NCBI GenBank assembly: GCA_022750335.1
Contig: JAKIVX010000002.1
Span: forward strand, 1 to 53,441
DNA: 53,441 nt
Source of the DNA: Thermoplasmata archaeon
GTDB lineage: Archaea > Thermoplasmatota > Thermoplasmata > Lutacidiplasmatales > UBA184
Direction: 5' to 3'
Below the pieces are notes generated by a model that worked only from the letters and a program-made list of their open reading frames with translations, did not search any database and was not told the origin of the DNA. The translations under genes and the position numbers were made by a program. This document shows, piece by piece, positions 1 to 8,980 of the stretch. Positions within the stretch are counted from its first letter, which is position 1; every line of letters begins with the position of its first letter.

Positions 1-63
1 TGACGCACGGTCTTGATCTCGTCGACCCACGGGCCGTCAACCCTTTTTTGAGTAGCTACACTT

Positions 64-72
64 TCTTTATTA
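64..72 (+). promoter_or_regulatory. TATA-like box for ribB
   Basis: An AT-rich TTTATTA stretch lies in otherwise GC-rich sequence. Its centre is about 27 bases before the ATG at 96, the spacing expected for a leaderless archaeal transcript. It argues against the TTG at 48 and the ATG at 84 as starts. On the other strand the same stretch reads TAATAAA and could serve a divergent gene lying off the left edge. Confidence 0.5.
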
Positions 73-95
73 CCCGTCCGACGATGGTTCGGACG

Positions 96-1725
<1,630 letters not shown>

Positions 1726-1747
1726 AACGCACGAAGGAAACAGAACG

Positions 1748-2188
1748 ATGGCGAAATCCAAAGGAGACGGGGAAGGAGTCCGAGTCGGGATCGTGGCGAG
1801 CGAGTACAACTACGACATCACGCTGCTCATGCTCGAGCGGGCCAAGGACGAGATCGAGTTCCTCGGAGCGACGCTCGGCCCGGTCGTGAAGACACCCGGG
1901 GTGTTCGACATGCCGCTCGCGGTCCAGGCGCTCTACCGACGCAAGGACGTCGACGCGGTGGTTGCGCTCGGCGCTGTCATCGAGGGGGAGACCGGTCACG
2001 ACGAGGTCGTGATGAACCAGGCCTCCCGGAAACTGACCGACCTTTCGGTCGAGCACGGCAAGCCCCTCGGGCTCGGTATCTCGGGACCGGGCGAGACGCG
2101 GCTCCAGGCCCAGGATCGGATCGAGAACGCCGGCAATGCGGTCCGCGCCGTGGTCAAGATGGTTCGACGCCTCCGGGAGATCGGGTAG
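1748..2188 (+). CDS. ribH: 6,7-dimethyl-8-ribityllumazine synthase
   Basis: RibH condenses the ribB product with 5-amino-6-ribitylaminouracil to give lumazine, the RibC substrate. The 146-residue protein has the expected order: GIVASEYNYDIT (aryl-binding strand), a P-G-x-F-D-M-P-L block, ALGAVIEGETGHDEVV (phosphate loop with the catalytic histidine) and LGLGISGPGE. The ATG at 1748 is preceded by a purine-rich stretch (GAAGGAAA) that could be a weak ribosome-binding site. It ends the riboflavin cluster. The downstream gene is convergent with a 16-base gap. No pyrimidine-branch enzyme (GTP cyclohydrolase, reductase) is nearby. Confidence 0.95.
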   Translation: MAKSKGDGEGVRVGIVASEYNYDITLLMLERAKDEIEFLGATLGPVVKTPGVFDMPLAVQALYRRKDVDAVVALGAVIEGETGHDEVVMNQASRKLTDLSVEHGKPLGLGISGPGETRLQAQDRIENAGNAVRAVVKMVRRLREIG

Positions 2189-2204
2189 GCCGGCGGCGGC
2201 GGGC

Positions 2205-2561
2205 CTAGAGCCCAAAGCGACCGCGCACCTGGTCGAACGCCACCTTCCCCTTAGCCGTGTGCGGTACGACCCGCACGTCCGGCGGCATCGTGGCGGGCCT
2301 AGCCCGGTCAGTCAGGAGCTGTTCGAGGCGATGCTTCGATGCGTGGACGGTCACGTCCGGAGACGGTACGGACCCCGGGGCGACCGTCACCGCGCCAGTC
2401 GGCGCGATCTGGACAGTCGCGGAGTCCTCGTCCGTCTCGAAAACCCAGTGCTGGGGGAGGTACGCTCGCACGAACGAACCCAGGAAGCCCTGCAACCGGG
2501 GCTTCAGCTCCTTCTCGATACCGGGCGCGATCTGTTCCAGGAGTTGGACGGTGCTGGTCAC
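2205..2561 (-). CDS. SCP2-like (sterol carrier fold) small protein
   Basis: A 118-residue soluble protein. The stretch around TVQIAPTGAVTVAPG followed by PDVTVHASKHRLEQLL resembles the beta-sheet and helix of SCP2-type lipid-binding domains. No catalytic motif is visible. There is no signal peptide and no membrane segment. The gene is convergent with ribH and divergent from the biotin ligase. A weak CTCTTAG box about 25 bases upstream fits leaderless expression. The SCP2 assignment is from pattern only; the ligand is unknown. Confidence 0.6.
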   Translation of the reverse strand: MTSTVQLLEQIAPGIEKELKPRLQGFLGSFVRAYLPQHWVFETDEDSATVQIAPTGAVTVAPGSVPSPDVTVHASKHRLEQLLTDRARPATMPPDVRVVPHTAKGKVAFDQVRGRFGL

Positions 2562-2670
2562 GCCCGTTGGACGTCCCGGCCCCTAAGAGGATGGCGCTGG
2601 CGGAGGCGTGGGCGGCTGTGGGGTTCGGAGGGGTCACAAACCGTTAAGGCCCGGAGATTCTCCGCACCCC

Positions 2671-2678
2671 GGAGGAGT
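2671..2678 (+). promoter_or_regulatory. Shine-Dalgarno site fixing the birA start
   Basis: GGAGGAGT lies five bases before the GTG at 2683. It is one of the few clear ribosome-binding sites in the window and decides the biotin-ligase start, excluding a longer in-frame reading from 2608. A possible TATA element (CGTTAAG) lies about 25 bases further upstream. Confidence 0.6.
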
Positions 2679-2682
2679 CCGA

Positions 2683-3417
2683 GTGGAACTCCGAGAGTTC
2701 CGGGCGGAGCTCCCCTCGACCCAGACCGAGGCGACGCGTCGCGCCCGGGAGGGTGCCCCGGTAGGCACACGCGTCGTGGCGGCGCGCCAGACCGCCGGCC
2801 AGGGTCGCGGGTCGCATATCTGGGCGTCGCCGGTGGGCAACGTGTACCTCAGCCTCGTCCTCCCGTGTCCCCCCACGCATCGCTCGATCCTTTCCTTGGC
2901 CGTCGGCGTCCGGTTGCGCACGGCGTTGTTCGAGAGGTACGGTGTCCCGACCTCTCTCAAGTGGCCGAACGACCTGCTCGTGGCGGGTCCGAACGGCACG
3001 CGTAAGCTGGCCGGCATCCTGGTCGATGTAGTCCCGTCGCCCACGTTGGGTACCGCGGCGGTCGTCGGGGTCGGAGTGAACGTGCGCGCACCACTCGAAT
3101 CGTATCCGCCCGAACTTCGTGGCCGGGTGGCCGGGCTGGACGAATGGGCCGATACCGCTCCCGACCTCGGCGAAGTCGAAGAACTCGTGGTCTCGGCCAT
3201 CCATTCGGCGGTCGACGCCCTCGCGACCGCTGGCGGCGCTGCCGATGTGTTGGAGGAGTGCCGTTCGTCCTTGCACGGAGTAGGACGTAGGGCGACCATC
3301 GACGCGGCGATCACTGGGGTGATCCGGGGGGTCGGGGAAGAGGGGGAGCTATTGCTCGACACTCCCTCGGGCGCGATCGTGATCCGGGCCGGTAACCTGG
3401 TTTTGGAGGAATCGTGA
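2683..3417 (+). CDS. birA: Biotin--[protein] ligase (no HTH domain)
   Basis: The enzyme activates biotin as biotinyl-AMP and attaches it to the lysine of a biotin carrier protein. The 244-residue protein is the monofunctional type: catalytic and C-terminal domains only, with no N-terminal DNA-binding domain. Visible motifs are ELPSTQTEATR, the GQGRGSHIW biotinyl-AMP loop, KWPNDLLV with the catalytic lysine, and KLAGILVD. Its last four bases overlap the GTG of the next carboxyltransferase gene. The carrier protein it presumably biotinylates lies three genes downstream (6479-7042). That makes this a self-contained biotin-enzyme operon. Confidence 0.93.
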   Translation: MELREFRAELPSTQTEATRRAREGAPVGTRVVAARQTAGQGRGSHIWASPVGNVYLSLVLPCPPTHRSILSLAVGVRLRTALFERYGVPTSLKWPNDLLVAGPNGTRKLAGILVDVVPSPTLGTAAVVGVGVNVRAPLESYPPELRGRVAGLDEWADTAPDLGEVEELVVSAIHSAVDALATAGGAADVLEECRSSLHGVGRRATIDAAITGVIRGVGEEGELLLDTPSGAIVIRAGNLVLEES

Positions 3418-4964
3418 CGGAAGCTTTCGACCGATGGGCCGCCCTGAAGAAGAGCGCCGGGGAGGGAGGCGGCGCCGAACGGGTCCAGAAACATCGGTCG
3501 GGCGGAAAGCTGACGGCTCGCGAGCGTCTCGAGACGTTCTTCGACCGGGACACGTTCACGGAGATCGACGCGTTCGTCACTCACCGAGTCTCCAAGTTCG
3601 GTCTCGAGGATCGGAAAGTGCCGGGCGATGGTGTCGTTACCGGTTGGGGGGAAGTCGACGGACGTCCGGTCTGTGCGTTCGCCCAGGACGCGACCGTCTT
3701 CGGCGGTGCCCTCGGCGAGGCGCACGCGATGAAGATCGTCAAGATCATGGAGACCGCCCGGAAGGCGGGGGTCCCCGTGGTCGGGCTCAACGACTCGGGC
3801 GGGGCCCGGATCCAGGAGGGGGTGATGAGTCTGGGAGGGTATGGAGAGGTTTTCTTCCGGAACGTCGCGCTCTCCGGGGTCGTCCCGCAACTGTCCCTGG
3901 TCTTGGGACCGTGTGCCGGCGGGGCGGTCTACTCACCGGCGATCACCGACTTCATCATCATGGTCCGCGGCACCGCGCAGATGTTCATCACCGGGCCCGA
4001 CGTCATCCGGGCCGTCACGGGCGAAGAGGTCACGTTCGACCAGTTGGGCGGCGCGGACACCCACGCCTCCGTCAGTGGAGTTTCCCACCTCACGGCCACG
4101 TCCGACGCGGATGCCCTCGCGCTGGCGCGCCGTCTGCTCTCCTACCTACCGCTCAACAATCTCGAGGAACCTCCTCTGGCGCCCGCCTCGCCTCCGACCG
4201 AGAGCGTTGCCGCCGAGCTCGTCCGGGTCGTTCCGGAGGACTCGAACCTTCCCTACGACGTGCACACGGTCATCGACCGCGTGGTCGATGTCGGCTCGTT
4301 CTTCGAGATCCACGCGGCGTGGGCGCCGAACATCGTGGTCGGGTTCGCGCGGCTCGAGGGACATCCGATCGGGGTCGTCGCGAACAACCCGGCGTTCCTT
4401 GCCGGTACGCTCGACATTCCAGCGTCGACCAAAGCGGCGCGCTTCGTCCGATTCTGTGATGCGTTCAACCTGCCGCTCGTTACTCTCGTGGATGTGCCGG
4501 GGTTCCTACCCGGGACCGCCCAAGAGTACGGGGGGATCATCCGGCACGGCGCGAAGCTGCTCTACGCCTATGCCGAAGCGACGGTCCCCATGCTCACCGT
4601 GATCCTACGGAAGGCCTACGGGGGAGCGTACGACGTCATGTGCTCCAAGCATCTCGGCGGCGACCTGAACCTCGCGTGGCCGACGGCCGAGATCGCGGTC
4701 ATGGGCGCAGATGGGGCGGTCAACATCCTGTTCCGGAAGGAGATCGAACGGGTTCCCGAAGCCGAGCGCGCCGCGGAACGCGCGCGCCTCATCGGGGAGT
4801 ACCGGGCCGAGTTCCTGAACCCCTACCTCGCCGCCGAGCGCGGGTACATCGACGACGTCATCGACCCGTCCGAGACCCGCGCGCGCCTGGTCGACGGCCT
4901 CAAGATCCTCAGTACCAAACGCGACGACCGCCCCGCGCGCAAGCACGGGAACATTCCCCTCTAG
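3414..4964 (+). CDS. Methylmalonyl/propionyl-CoA carboxyltransferase subunit (12S / PccB type)
   Basis: A 516-residue carboxyltransferase of the crotonase-fold family that moves a carboxyl group between biotin and an acyl-CoA (propionyl-CoA/methylmalonyl-CoA). Family signs are GGKLTARERLETFFD near residue 30, FAQDATVFGGALGEAH, LNDSGGARIQEG (N-terminal oxyanion loop), VDVPGFLPGTAQEYGGIIRHGAK and LRKAYGGAYDVM in the C-terminal half. PccB, MmdA and the 12S subunit of transcarboxylase cannot be told apart from motifs alone. The neighbours decide: a 5S-type subunit and a carrier follow, and neither biotin carboxylase nor a membrane decarboxylase subunit is present. A four-base overlap with birA and a 16-base gap to the next gene indicate one transcript. 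Confidence 0.92.
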   Translation: MTEAFDRWAALKKSAGEGGGAERVQKHRSGGKLTARERLETFFDRDTFTEIDAFVTHRVSKFGLEDRKVPGDGVVTGWGEVDGRPVCAFAQDATVFGGALGEAHAMKIVKIMETARKAGVPVVGLNDSGGARIQEGVMSLGGYGEVFFRNVALSGVVPQLSLVLGPCAGGAVYSPAITDFIIMVRGTAQMFITGPDVIRAVTGEEVTFDQLGGADTHASVSGVSHLTATSDADALALARRLLSYLPLNNLEEPPLAPASPPTESVAAELVRVVPEDSNLPYDVHTVIDRVVDVGSFFEIHAAWAPNIVVGFARLEGHPIGVVANNPAFLAGTLDIPASTKAARFVRFCDAFNLPLVTLVDVPGFLPGTAQEYGGIIRHGAKLLYAYAEATVPMLTVILRKAYGGAYDVMCSKHLGGDLNLAWPTAEIAVMGADGAVNILFRKEIERVPEAERAAERARLIGEYRAEFLNPYLAAERGYIDDVIDPSETRARLVDGLKILSTKRDDRPARKHGNIPL

Positions 4965-4980
4965 GACCGGTCGATCCGCG

Positions 4981-6507
4981 ATGGTCGGCATCACCGAGAC
5001 GGTCCTACGGGACGGGCATCAGTCGCTCATCGCGACCCGGATGCGCACGCGGGACATGCTGCCGGCCGCCGAGCGGCTCGACGCGATCGGGTACCGTTCC
5101 CTCGAAGTGTGGGGCGGCGCGACGTTCGATGTGTGCCTCCGTTTCCTGCGGGAGGACCCCTGGGAGCGGCTGCGCCTGCTGAAGCGCGCCATGCCGCGTA
5201 CTCCCCTGCAGATGCTGCTGCGCGGACAGAACCTGGTCGGGTACCGCCACTACGCGGACGACCTGGTCGAGAAGTTCGTCTCGGAGTCGGCCCGTCAAGG
5301 GATCGATATCTTCCGCGTGTTCGATGCCCTCAACGACCCCGGGAACATGGCGGTGGCGATCGCCGCCGTCAAGAAGACGGGGGCCCGCGCGCAGGGCACG
5401 ATCTGCTACACCCAATCGCCGGTCCACACGCTCGCCGCGTTCGTCGATCTCGGGCGGCGCCTCGCCGAAATGGGCGCGGACGAACTGTGCGTGAAGGACA
5501 TGGCCGGTTTCCTCCCCCCCCGGGAGGGGGGAGCGCTGGTCCGTGCGCTCGTGAAGGAGGTCGGTCTACCGGTCGTCGTTCACACGCACTCGGCGAGCGG
5601 GATGTCGACGCTCACGTGTCTGGCCGTCGCGGAGGCCGGCGCGACCGCGGTCGACAGCGCGCTCAGTCCGTTCGCGGGCGGCGCATCCCAGCCGCCGACC
5701 GAGACGCTCGTGGGCGCACTGCGGGGGACCGCGCTCGACCCCAAGCTCGACTTGAACGCCCTCGGGGACCTCGCGGGGTACTTCTCGAAAGTGCTCGATC
5801 GATATCGACCGCTGCTCAACCTTCGATCGCTCCAGACCGATCCGGGGATCCTCACGCACCAGATCCCCGGTGGCATGCTCTCGAACCTGCTCGGACAGCT
5901 CGCCGAGCAGGACGCCTTCGACCGACTCGCGGAGGTCCTCGCAGAGGTGCCGCGCGTGAGGGCCGACCTCGGGTACCCTCCACTGGTCACGCCCACCAGT
6001 CAGATCGTCGGGGTCCAGGCGGTGGTGAACGTCCTCACTGGGGTCCGATACCAGCAGGTCACGCAGGAGGTTCGCGACTACGTCCGGGGCCTCTACGGAA
6101 AACCTCCCGGCCCAATGGACCCCGAGCTCTACCGCACAGTGACGACGGCCAGTCCGGCCATCACGGGCCGTCCGGCCGACCAGCTGGGGCCAGAGCTCGC
6201 GAAGGCGGTGGCGGAAGTGCGGGCCCTCGTGCCGGCCGCCGATGACGCGGAAGCCCTCAGCTACGCGCTGTTTCCGGCCGTCTACCGCGCCTACCGATCC
6301 GCGTCGGACCGCGGACTGACCTCGGAGGTGCTCACATCGGCGGCCCTCGGTGTGATCGGGGCGCTCCGGACCCCACCCCCTCCGCGAGCCGCGCTCCTCC
6401 CCTCGGCTCCCTCCAGCGGGATCAGCCCGTGGGCCCACGAGGGTCGGTCCCGGATGCACGCACAGCGGAGGTGGGTCGATGCGAGTTCGCGTCACGCGGG
6501 ACGGTAG
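4981..6507 (+). CDS. Pyruvate/oxaloacetate carboxyltransferase subunit (5S / OadA / PycB type)
   Basis: A 508-residue TIM-barrel carboxyltransferase that moves carboxylate between biotin and pyruvate/oxaloacetate. It opens with ITETVLRDGHQSL, the metal-binding start of the family. It then shows DIFRVFDALND, the catalytic-lysine block ELCVKDMAG and metal ligands in VVHTHSASGMS, and it continues through the usual C-terminal conserved region ending near residue 460. The last 45 residues are low-complexity and unlike the core. There is no fused biotinyl domain: the carrier is a separate gene that begins 29 bases before this stop. The length matches the Propionibacterium 5S subunit. Confidence 0.9.
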   Translation: MVGITETVLRDGHQSLIATRMRTRDMLPAAERLDAIGYRSLEVWGGATFDVCLRFLREDPWERLRLLKRAMPRTPLQMLLRGQNLVGYRHYADDLVEKFVSESARQGIDIFRVFDALNDPGNMAVAIAAVKKTGARAQGTICYTQSPVHTLAAFVDLGRRLAEMGADELCVKDMAGFLPPREGGALVRALVKEVGLPVVVHTHSASGMSTLTCLAVAEAGATAVDSALSPFAGGASQPPTETLVGALRGTALDPKLDLNALGDLAGYFSKVLDRYRPLLNLRSLQTDPGILTHQIPGGMLSNLLGQLAEQDAFDRLAEVLAEVPRVRADLGYPPLVTPTSQIVGVQAVVNVLTGVRYQQVTQEVRDYVRGLYGKPPGPMDPELYRTVTTASPAITGRPADQLGPELAKAVAEVRALVPAADDAEALSYALFPAVYRAYRSASDRGLTSEVLTSAALGVIGALRTPPPPRAALLPSAPSSGISPWAHEGRSRMHAQRRWVDASSRHAGR

Positions 6508-7042
6508 GACCGAGGAGGTCGACGTCGCCGCCGACCTTTCCACCGTCACCGTCGCCGGGAAGTCCCTCCCCGTCGTCGTGATACGGTCCGAAGCGCTCCG
6601 GGTCGAGCTGGAGATCGGCGGGGAAAAGGTCCTGGTCGAGAACTGGCCGGACCACTTTCCGGAACCGCCGGCGCCCGTAGACGTCAACGGCGAACGGGCT
6701 CCCGTGGTGATCCAGCGCCTCTCTGAGGGGCCCTCCGCGGGAGCGTCCGCTGTACGGGCGGCGACCCCGGAACGATCACCGGTCGCCGGCTCCCCCCGAC
6801 CCCTGGAACCGGCGCCCAGCGGCGGAACGCCGATCCTCCCACCGATGCCGGGCAAGATCCTGGAGGTCCGGGTCGCCGAGGGAGAACGGGTTGCCGCGGG
6901 GAGCGTTGTGCTGGTCCTCGAAGCGATGAAGATGCGCAACGAGGTCACCACTCCCGTGGCGGGCGTAGTTCGTGGCCTCCGCGTCCAAGTCGGCGCGAAC
7001 GTACGCGCGCGAGAAGCGATGCTCTACGTCACTCCTGCCTAG
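6479..7042 (+). CDS. Biotin carboxyl carrier protein (1.3S-like)
   Basis: A 187-residue carrier. Residues 1-80 form a beta-rich region often seen ahead of the biotinyl domain in acyl-CoA carboxylases. Residues 81-117 are a Pro/Ala/Ser-rich flexible linker, and residues 118-187 are the biotinyl domain. The domain starts PPMPGKILEV and carries the EAMKM motif with biotinylated Lys151. It would shuttle carboxylate between the two upstream carboxyltransferases. The start overlaps the preceding gene by 29 bases, and its stop overlaps the stop of the convergent downstream gene. Very probably the substrate of the BirA at the head of the operon. Confidence 0.93.
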   Translation: MRVRVTRDGRTEEVDVAADLSTVTVAGKSLPVVVIRSEALRVELEIGGEKVLVENWPDHFPEPPAPVDVNGERAPVVIQRLSEGPSAGASAVRAATPERSPVAGSPRPLEPAPSGGTPILPPMPGKILEVRVAEGERVAAGSVVLVLEAMKMRNEVTTPVAGVVRGLRVQVGANVRAREAMLYVTPA

Positions 7043-7365
7043 AAGTGCGGGGTCGTGTGGCCGCAGGCCGCACAGGTGGGGGCCCCGGGGGCGAGCGGGG
7101 CGGCGCAGTAGATGCAGAACCCCAGGTCCGACGGCAGCCGGTGGGGGCCGGGGAGCGGGCGGGACACCGAGGCGGGCCCGGCCGTGTTCCGGCGTCCGAT
7201 CGGTCGGTTGGCCCACGGACCGTAGATGAGAACGAGACTGCCGATCATCCAGGCGAGCAGGACGTAGAAGGCGACCCCCGCGTACTTCGGCAGCTCGTAC
7301 AGGACGATGATGGCGACCGCGATGGTCGCGAGGTTGATCATCGTCAGCAACGTTCGTAGGATCAT
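7039..7365 (-). CDS. Two-helix membrane protein with C-terminal zinc ribbon
   Basis: A 108-residue protein of unknown function. Two hydrophobic segments occur at about residues 5-25 and 30-48. A basic/proline linker follows, then a C-terminal CxxC...CxxCGH pair (CIYC and CAACGH) typical of a small zinc ribbon. The ribbon probably faces the cytoplasm. A TATA-like AGATACG lies near 7396-7404. The gene is convergent with the biotin carrier gene (shared stop bases) and divergent from rtcB. Confidence 0.7.
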   Translation of the reverse strand: MILRTLLTMINLATIAVAIIVLYELPKYAGVAFYVLLAWMIGSLVLIYGPWANRPIGRRNTAGPASVSRPLPGPHRLPSDLGFCIYCAAPLAPGAPTCAACGHTTPHF

Positions 7366-7498
7366 CGACGCTGACTCCGGCAGGCCTCAGGGGGACGTAT
7401 CTCTTGGGGTCGGGCGGGCCGGGACCGCCCGTGCAGCCCCGATCGGGTTCCGGTGAGATTCCACCACCCCACCCCGAGCGGGGGCCTCCGGGGACATC

Positions 7499-7507
7499 TT
7501 CTATAGC
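7499..7507 (+). promoter_or_regulatory. TATA box for rtcB
   Basis: TTCTATAGC is centred about 26 bases before the ATG at 7529, so the transcript should be leaderless. Confidence 0.55.
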
Positions 7508-7528
7508 CTTCCGGGTTGGCCGCCCGCC

Positions 7529-8980
7529 ATGGAAAAGGTGCCGAACCTCGTCCGCCTCGACGAGTTCACCTACCGCATCGACCCGTCCGAGCAGGTCGGC
7601 ATGCGCGTGCCGGGCATCCTGTTCTCCGACGAGGCCCTGCTCGCGAACGTCGCGGGTGATCCGTCCCTGGCCCAGTTGGCGAACGTCGCGACCTTGCCCG
7701 GGATCGAACGCAACGCGCTCGCGATGCCCGACATCCACTTCGGGTACGGGTTCCCGGTCGGCGGCGTGGCCGCGTTCGACCTCGACGAGGGCGTGGTCTC
7801 GCCCGGAGGGATCGGGTACGACATCAACTGCGGCGTGCGGCTCCTTACGACCAACCTCACGGTCGACCAGGTCCGGCCGCGGCTCTCCGAGCTCATCGAA
7901 CGGCTGTATGCCGAGGTCCCTTCGGGGGTCGGTTCGAAAGGCGGCATCCACCTCAGCACGAGCGAGGTCGACGAGGTGATGGTCGGCGGCGCCCGCTGGG
8001 CCGTGGGGCGGGGCCTTGGCCGCGCGAAGGACCTCACCGTCCAGGAGGAAGAGGGTTGCCTCGCGGGCGCCCGTCCGTCCGAGGTTTCCGAGAGCGCCCA
8101 CAAGCGCGGTCTCAAGCAGCTGGGCACGCTCGGGTCGGGCAACCACTTCCTCGAGGTTCAGACGGTCGACCGCGTCTTCGAGCCCGAGTTCGCGGAGGTC
8201 CTCGGCCTCGCTCCGGGCCGGGTCGTCGTCATGCTGCACACCGGTTCGCGAGGCCTGGGCCACCAGGTCGCGACCGATTTCATCGCCCGGATGGACCACC
8301 GCCTCGCCACCGAAGGCGTGACCCTGGTCGACCGCCAACTCTCCTGCGCGCCAGTCGGGTCGGACGACGGAGAACGATACCTCGGAGCGATGGCCGCGGC
8401 CGCGAATTTCGCGTGGGCCAACCGCCAGGCGATCACGCACGGGGTCCGCCGCGCCTTCTCGACGGTGTTCGGCCGCCCCGACGAGGAGCTCGACCTGTCG
8501 GTCGTCTACGACATCGCCCACAACATGGCGAAGGTCGAGACGCACTCCACCGAGAGCGGCCCGAAGCGACTCCTCGTCCATCGCAAGGGCGCCACACGCG
8601 CCTTCCCCGCCGGACGCGAGGAAGTGCCGGCGCCCTACCGACGGTTCGGACAACCGGTACTGATCCCCGGTGACATGGGAACGGCGAGCTACGTTCTCGT
8701 CGGGCTTCCGACGTCGATGGAGAGGTCCTGGGGCTCCTCGTGCCACGGGGCCGGCCGACGGCTGAGCCGCCACGCAGCCGTTCGGGCGTTCCGGTACGAG
8801 GAGGTCACGCGGGACCTCCGGGCGAAGGGGATCCTCGTTCGGTCGGCGTCGCGGGAAGGGGTCACCGAAGAAGCACCCGGGGCCTACAAGGATGTCGAAG
8901 AGGTCGTACGCGTTGCCGAGGGCGCGGGGCTCACCCGGCGCGTCGCTCGATTGACCCCGCTCGGCGTGGTCAAGGGGTAG
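7529..8980 (+). CDS. rtcB: tRNA-splicing ligase RtcB
   Basis: RtcB joins 2',3'-cyclic-phosphate and 5'-OH RNA ends using GTP and Mn2+. It seals tRNA exons after intron removal. The 483-residue protein has all the metal and catalytic residues: Asp98 and Cys101 in YDINCGVR, His206 in GSGNHFLEV, His237 in HTGSRGLGH, His331 in DIAHNM, and the guanylated His406 in SSCHGAGR. No intein interrupts it, unlike the Pyrococcus gene. It is transcribed alone from a leaderless promoter and ends against the convergent sedolisin gene (11-base overlap). A natural substrate, an intron-bearing tRNA-Leu, lies at 19140-19245. Confidence 0.97.
   Translation: MEKVPNLVRLDEFTYRIDPSEQVGMRVPGILFSDEALLANVAGDPSLAQLANVATLPGIERNALAMPDIHFGYGFPVGGVAAFDLDEGVVSPGGIGYDINCGVRLLTTNLTVDQVRPRLSELIERLYAEVPSGVGSKGGIHLSTSEVDEVMVGGARWAVGRGLGRAKDLTVQEEEGCLAGARPSEVSESAHKRGLKQLGTLGSGNHFLEVQTVDRVFEPEFAEVLGLAPGRVVVMLHTGSRGLGHQVATDFIARMDHRLATEGVTLVDRQLSCAPVGSDDGERYLGAMAAAANFAWANRQAITHGVRRAFSTVFGRPDEELDLSVVYDIAHNMAKVETHSTESGPKRLLVHRKGATRAFPAGREEVPAPYRRFGQPVLIPGDMGTASYVLVGLPTSMERSWGSSCHGAGRRLSRHAAVRAFRYEEVTRDLRAKGILVRSASREGVTEEAPGAYKDVEEVVRVAEGAGLTRRVARLTPLGVVKG

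Noticed and set aside
1-47. Possible divergent minus-strand gene at the left edge, with a TATA-like element at 66-72
   Set aside because: Fewer than 50 bases are visible. Several frames are open and none has a recognisable motif or a clear start codon.
2634-3890. A 418-codon minus-strand frame opposite birA and the 12S-type gene
   Set aside because: It is antisense to two recognised genes and of low-complexity Ser/Arg/Thr composition.
6372-6507. Frameshift at the end of the 5S-type gene
   Set aside because: The tail is odd and overlaps the carrier gene. But the core domain is complete before it and both frames are used by good genes, so an ordinary overlapping C-terminal extension is simpler.
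7529-8980. Intein in RtcB, as in Pyrococcus
   Set aside because: The catalytic blocks follow at normal spacing and the protein has the ordinary length of 483 residues.
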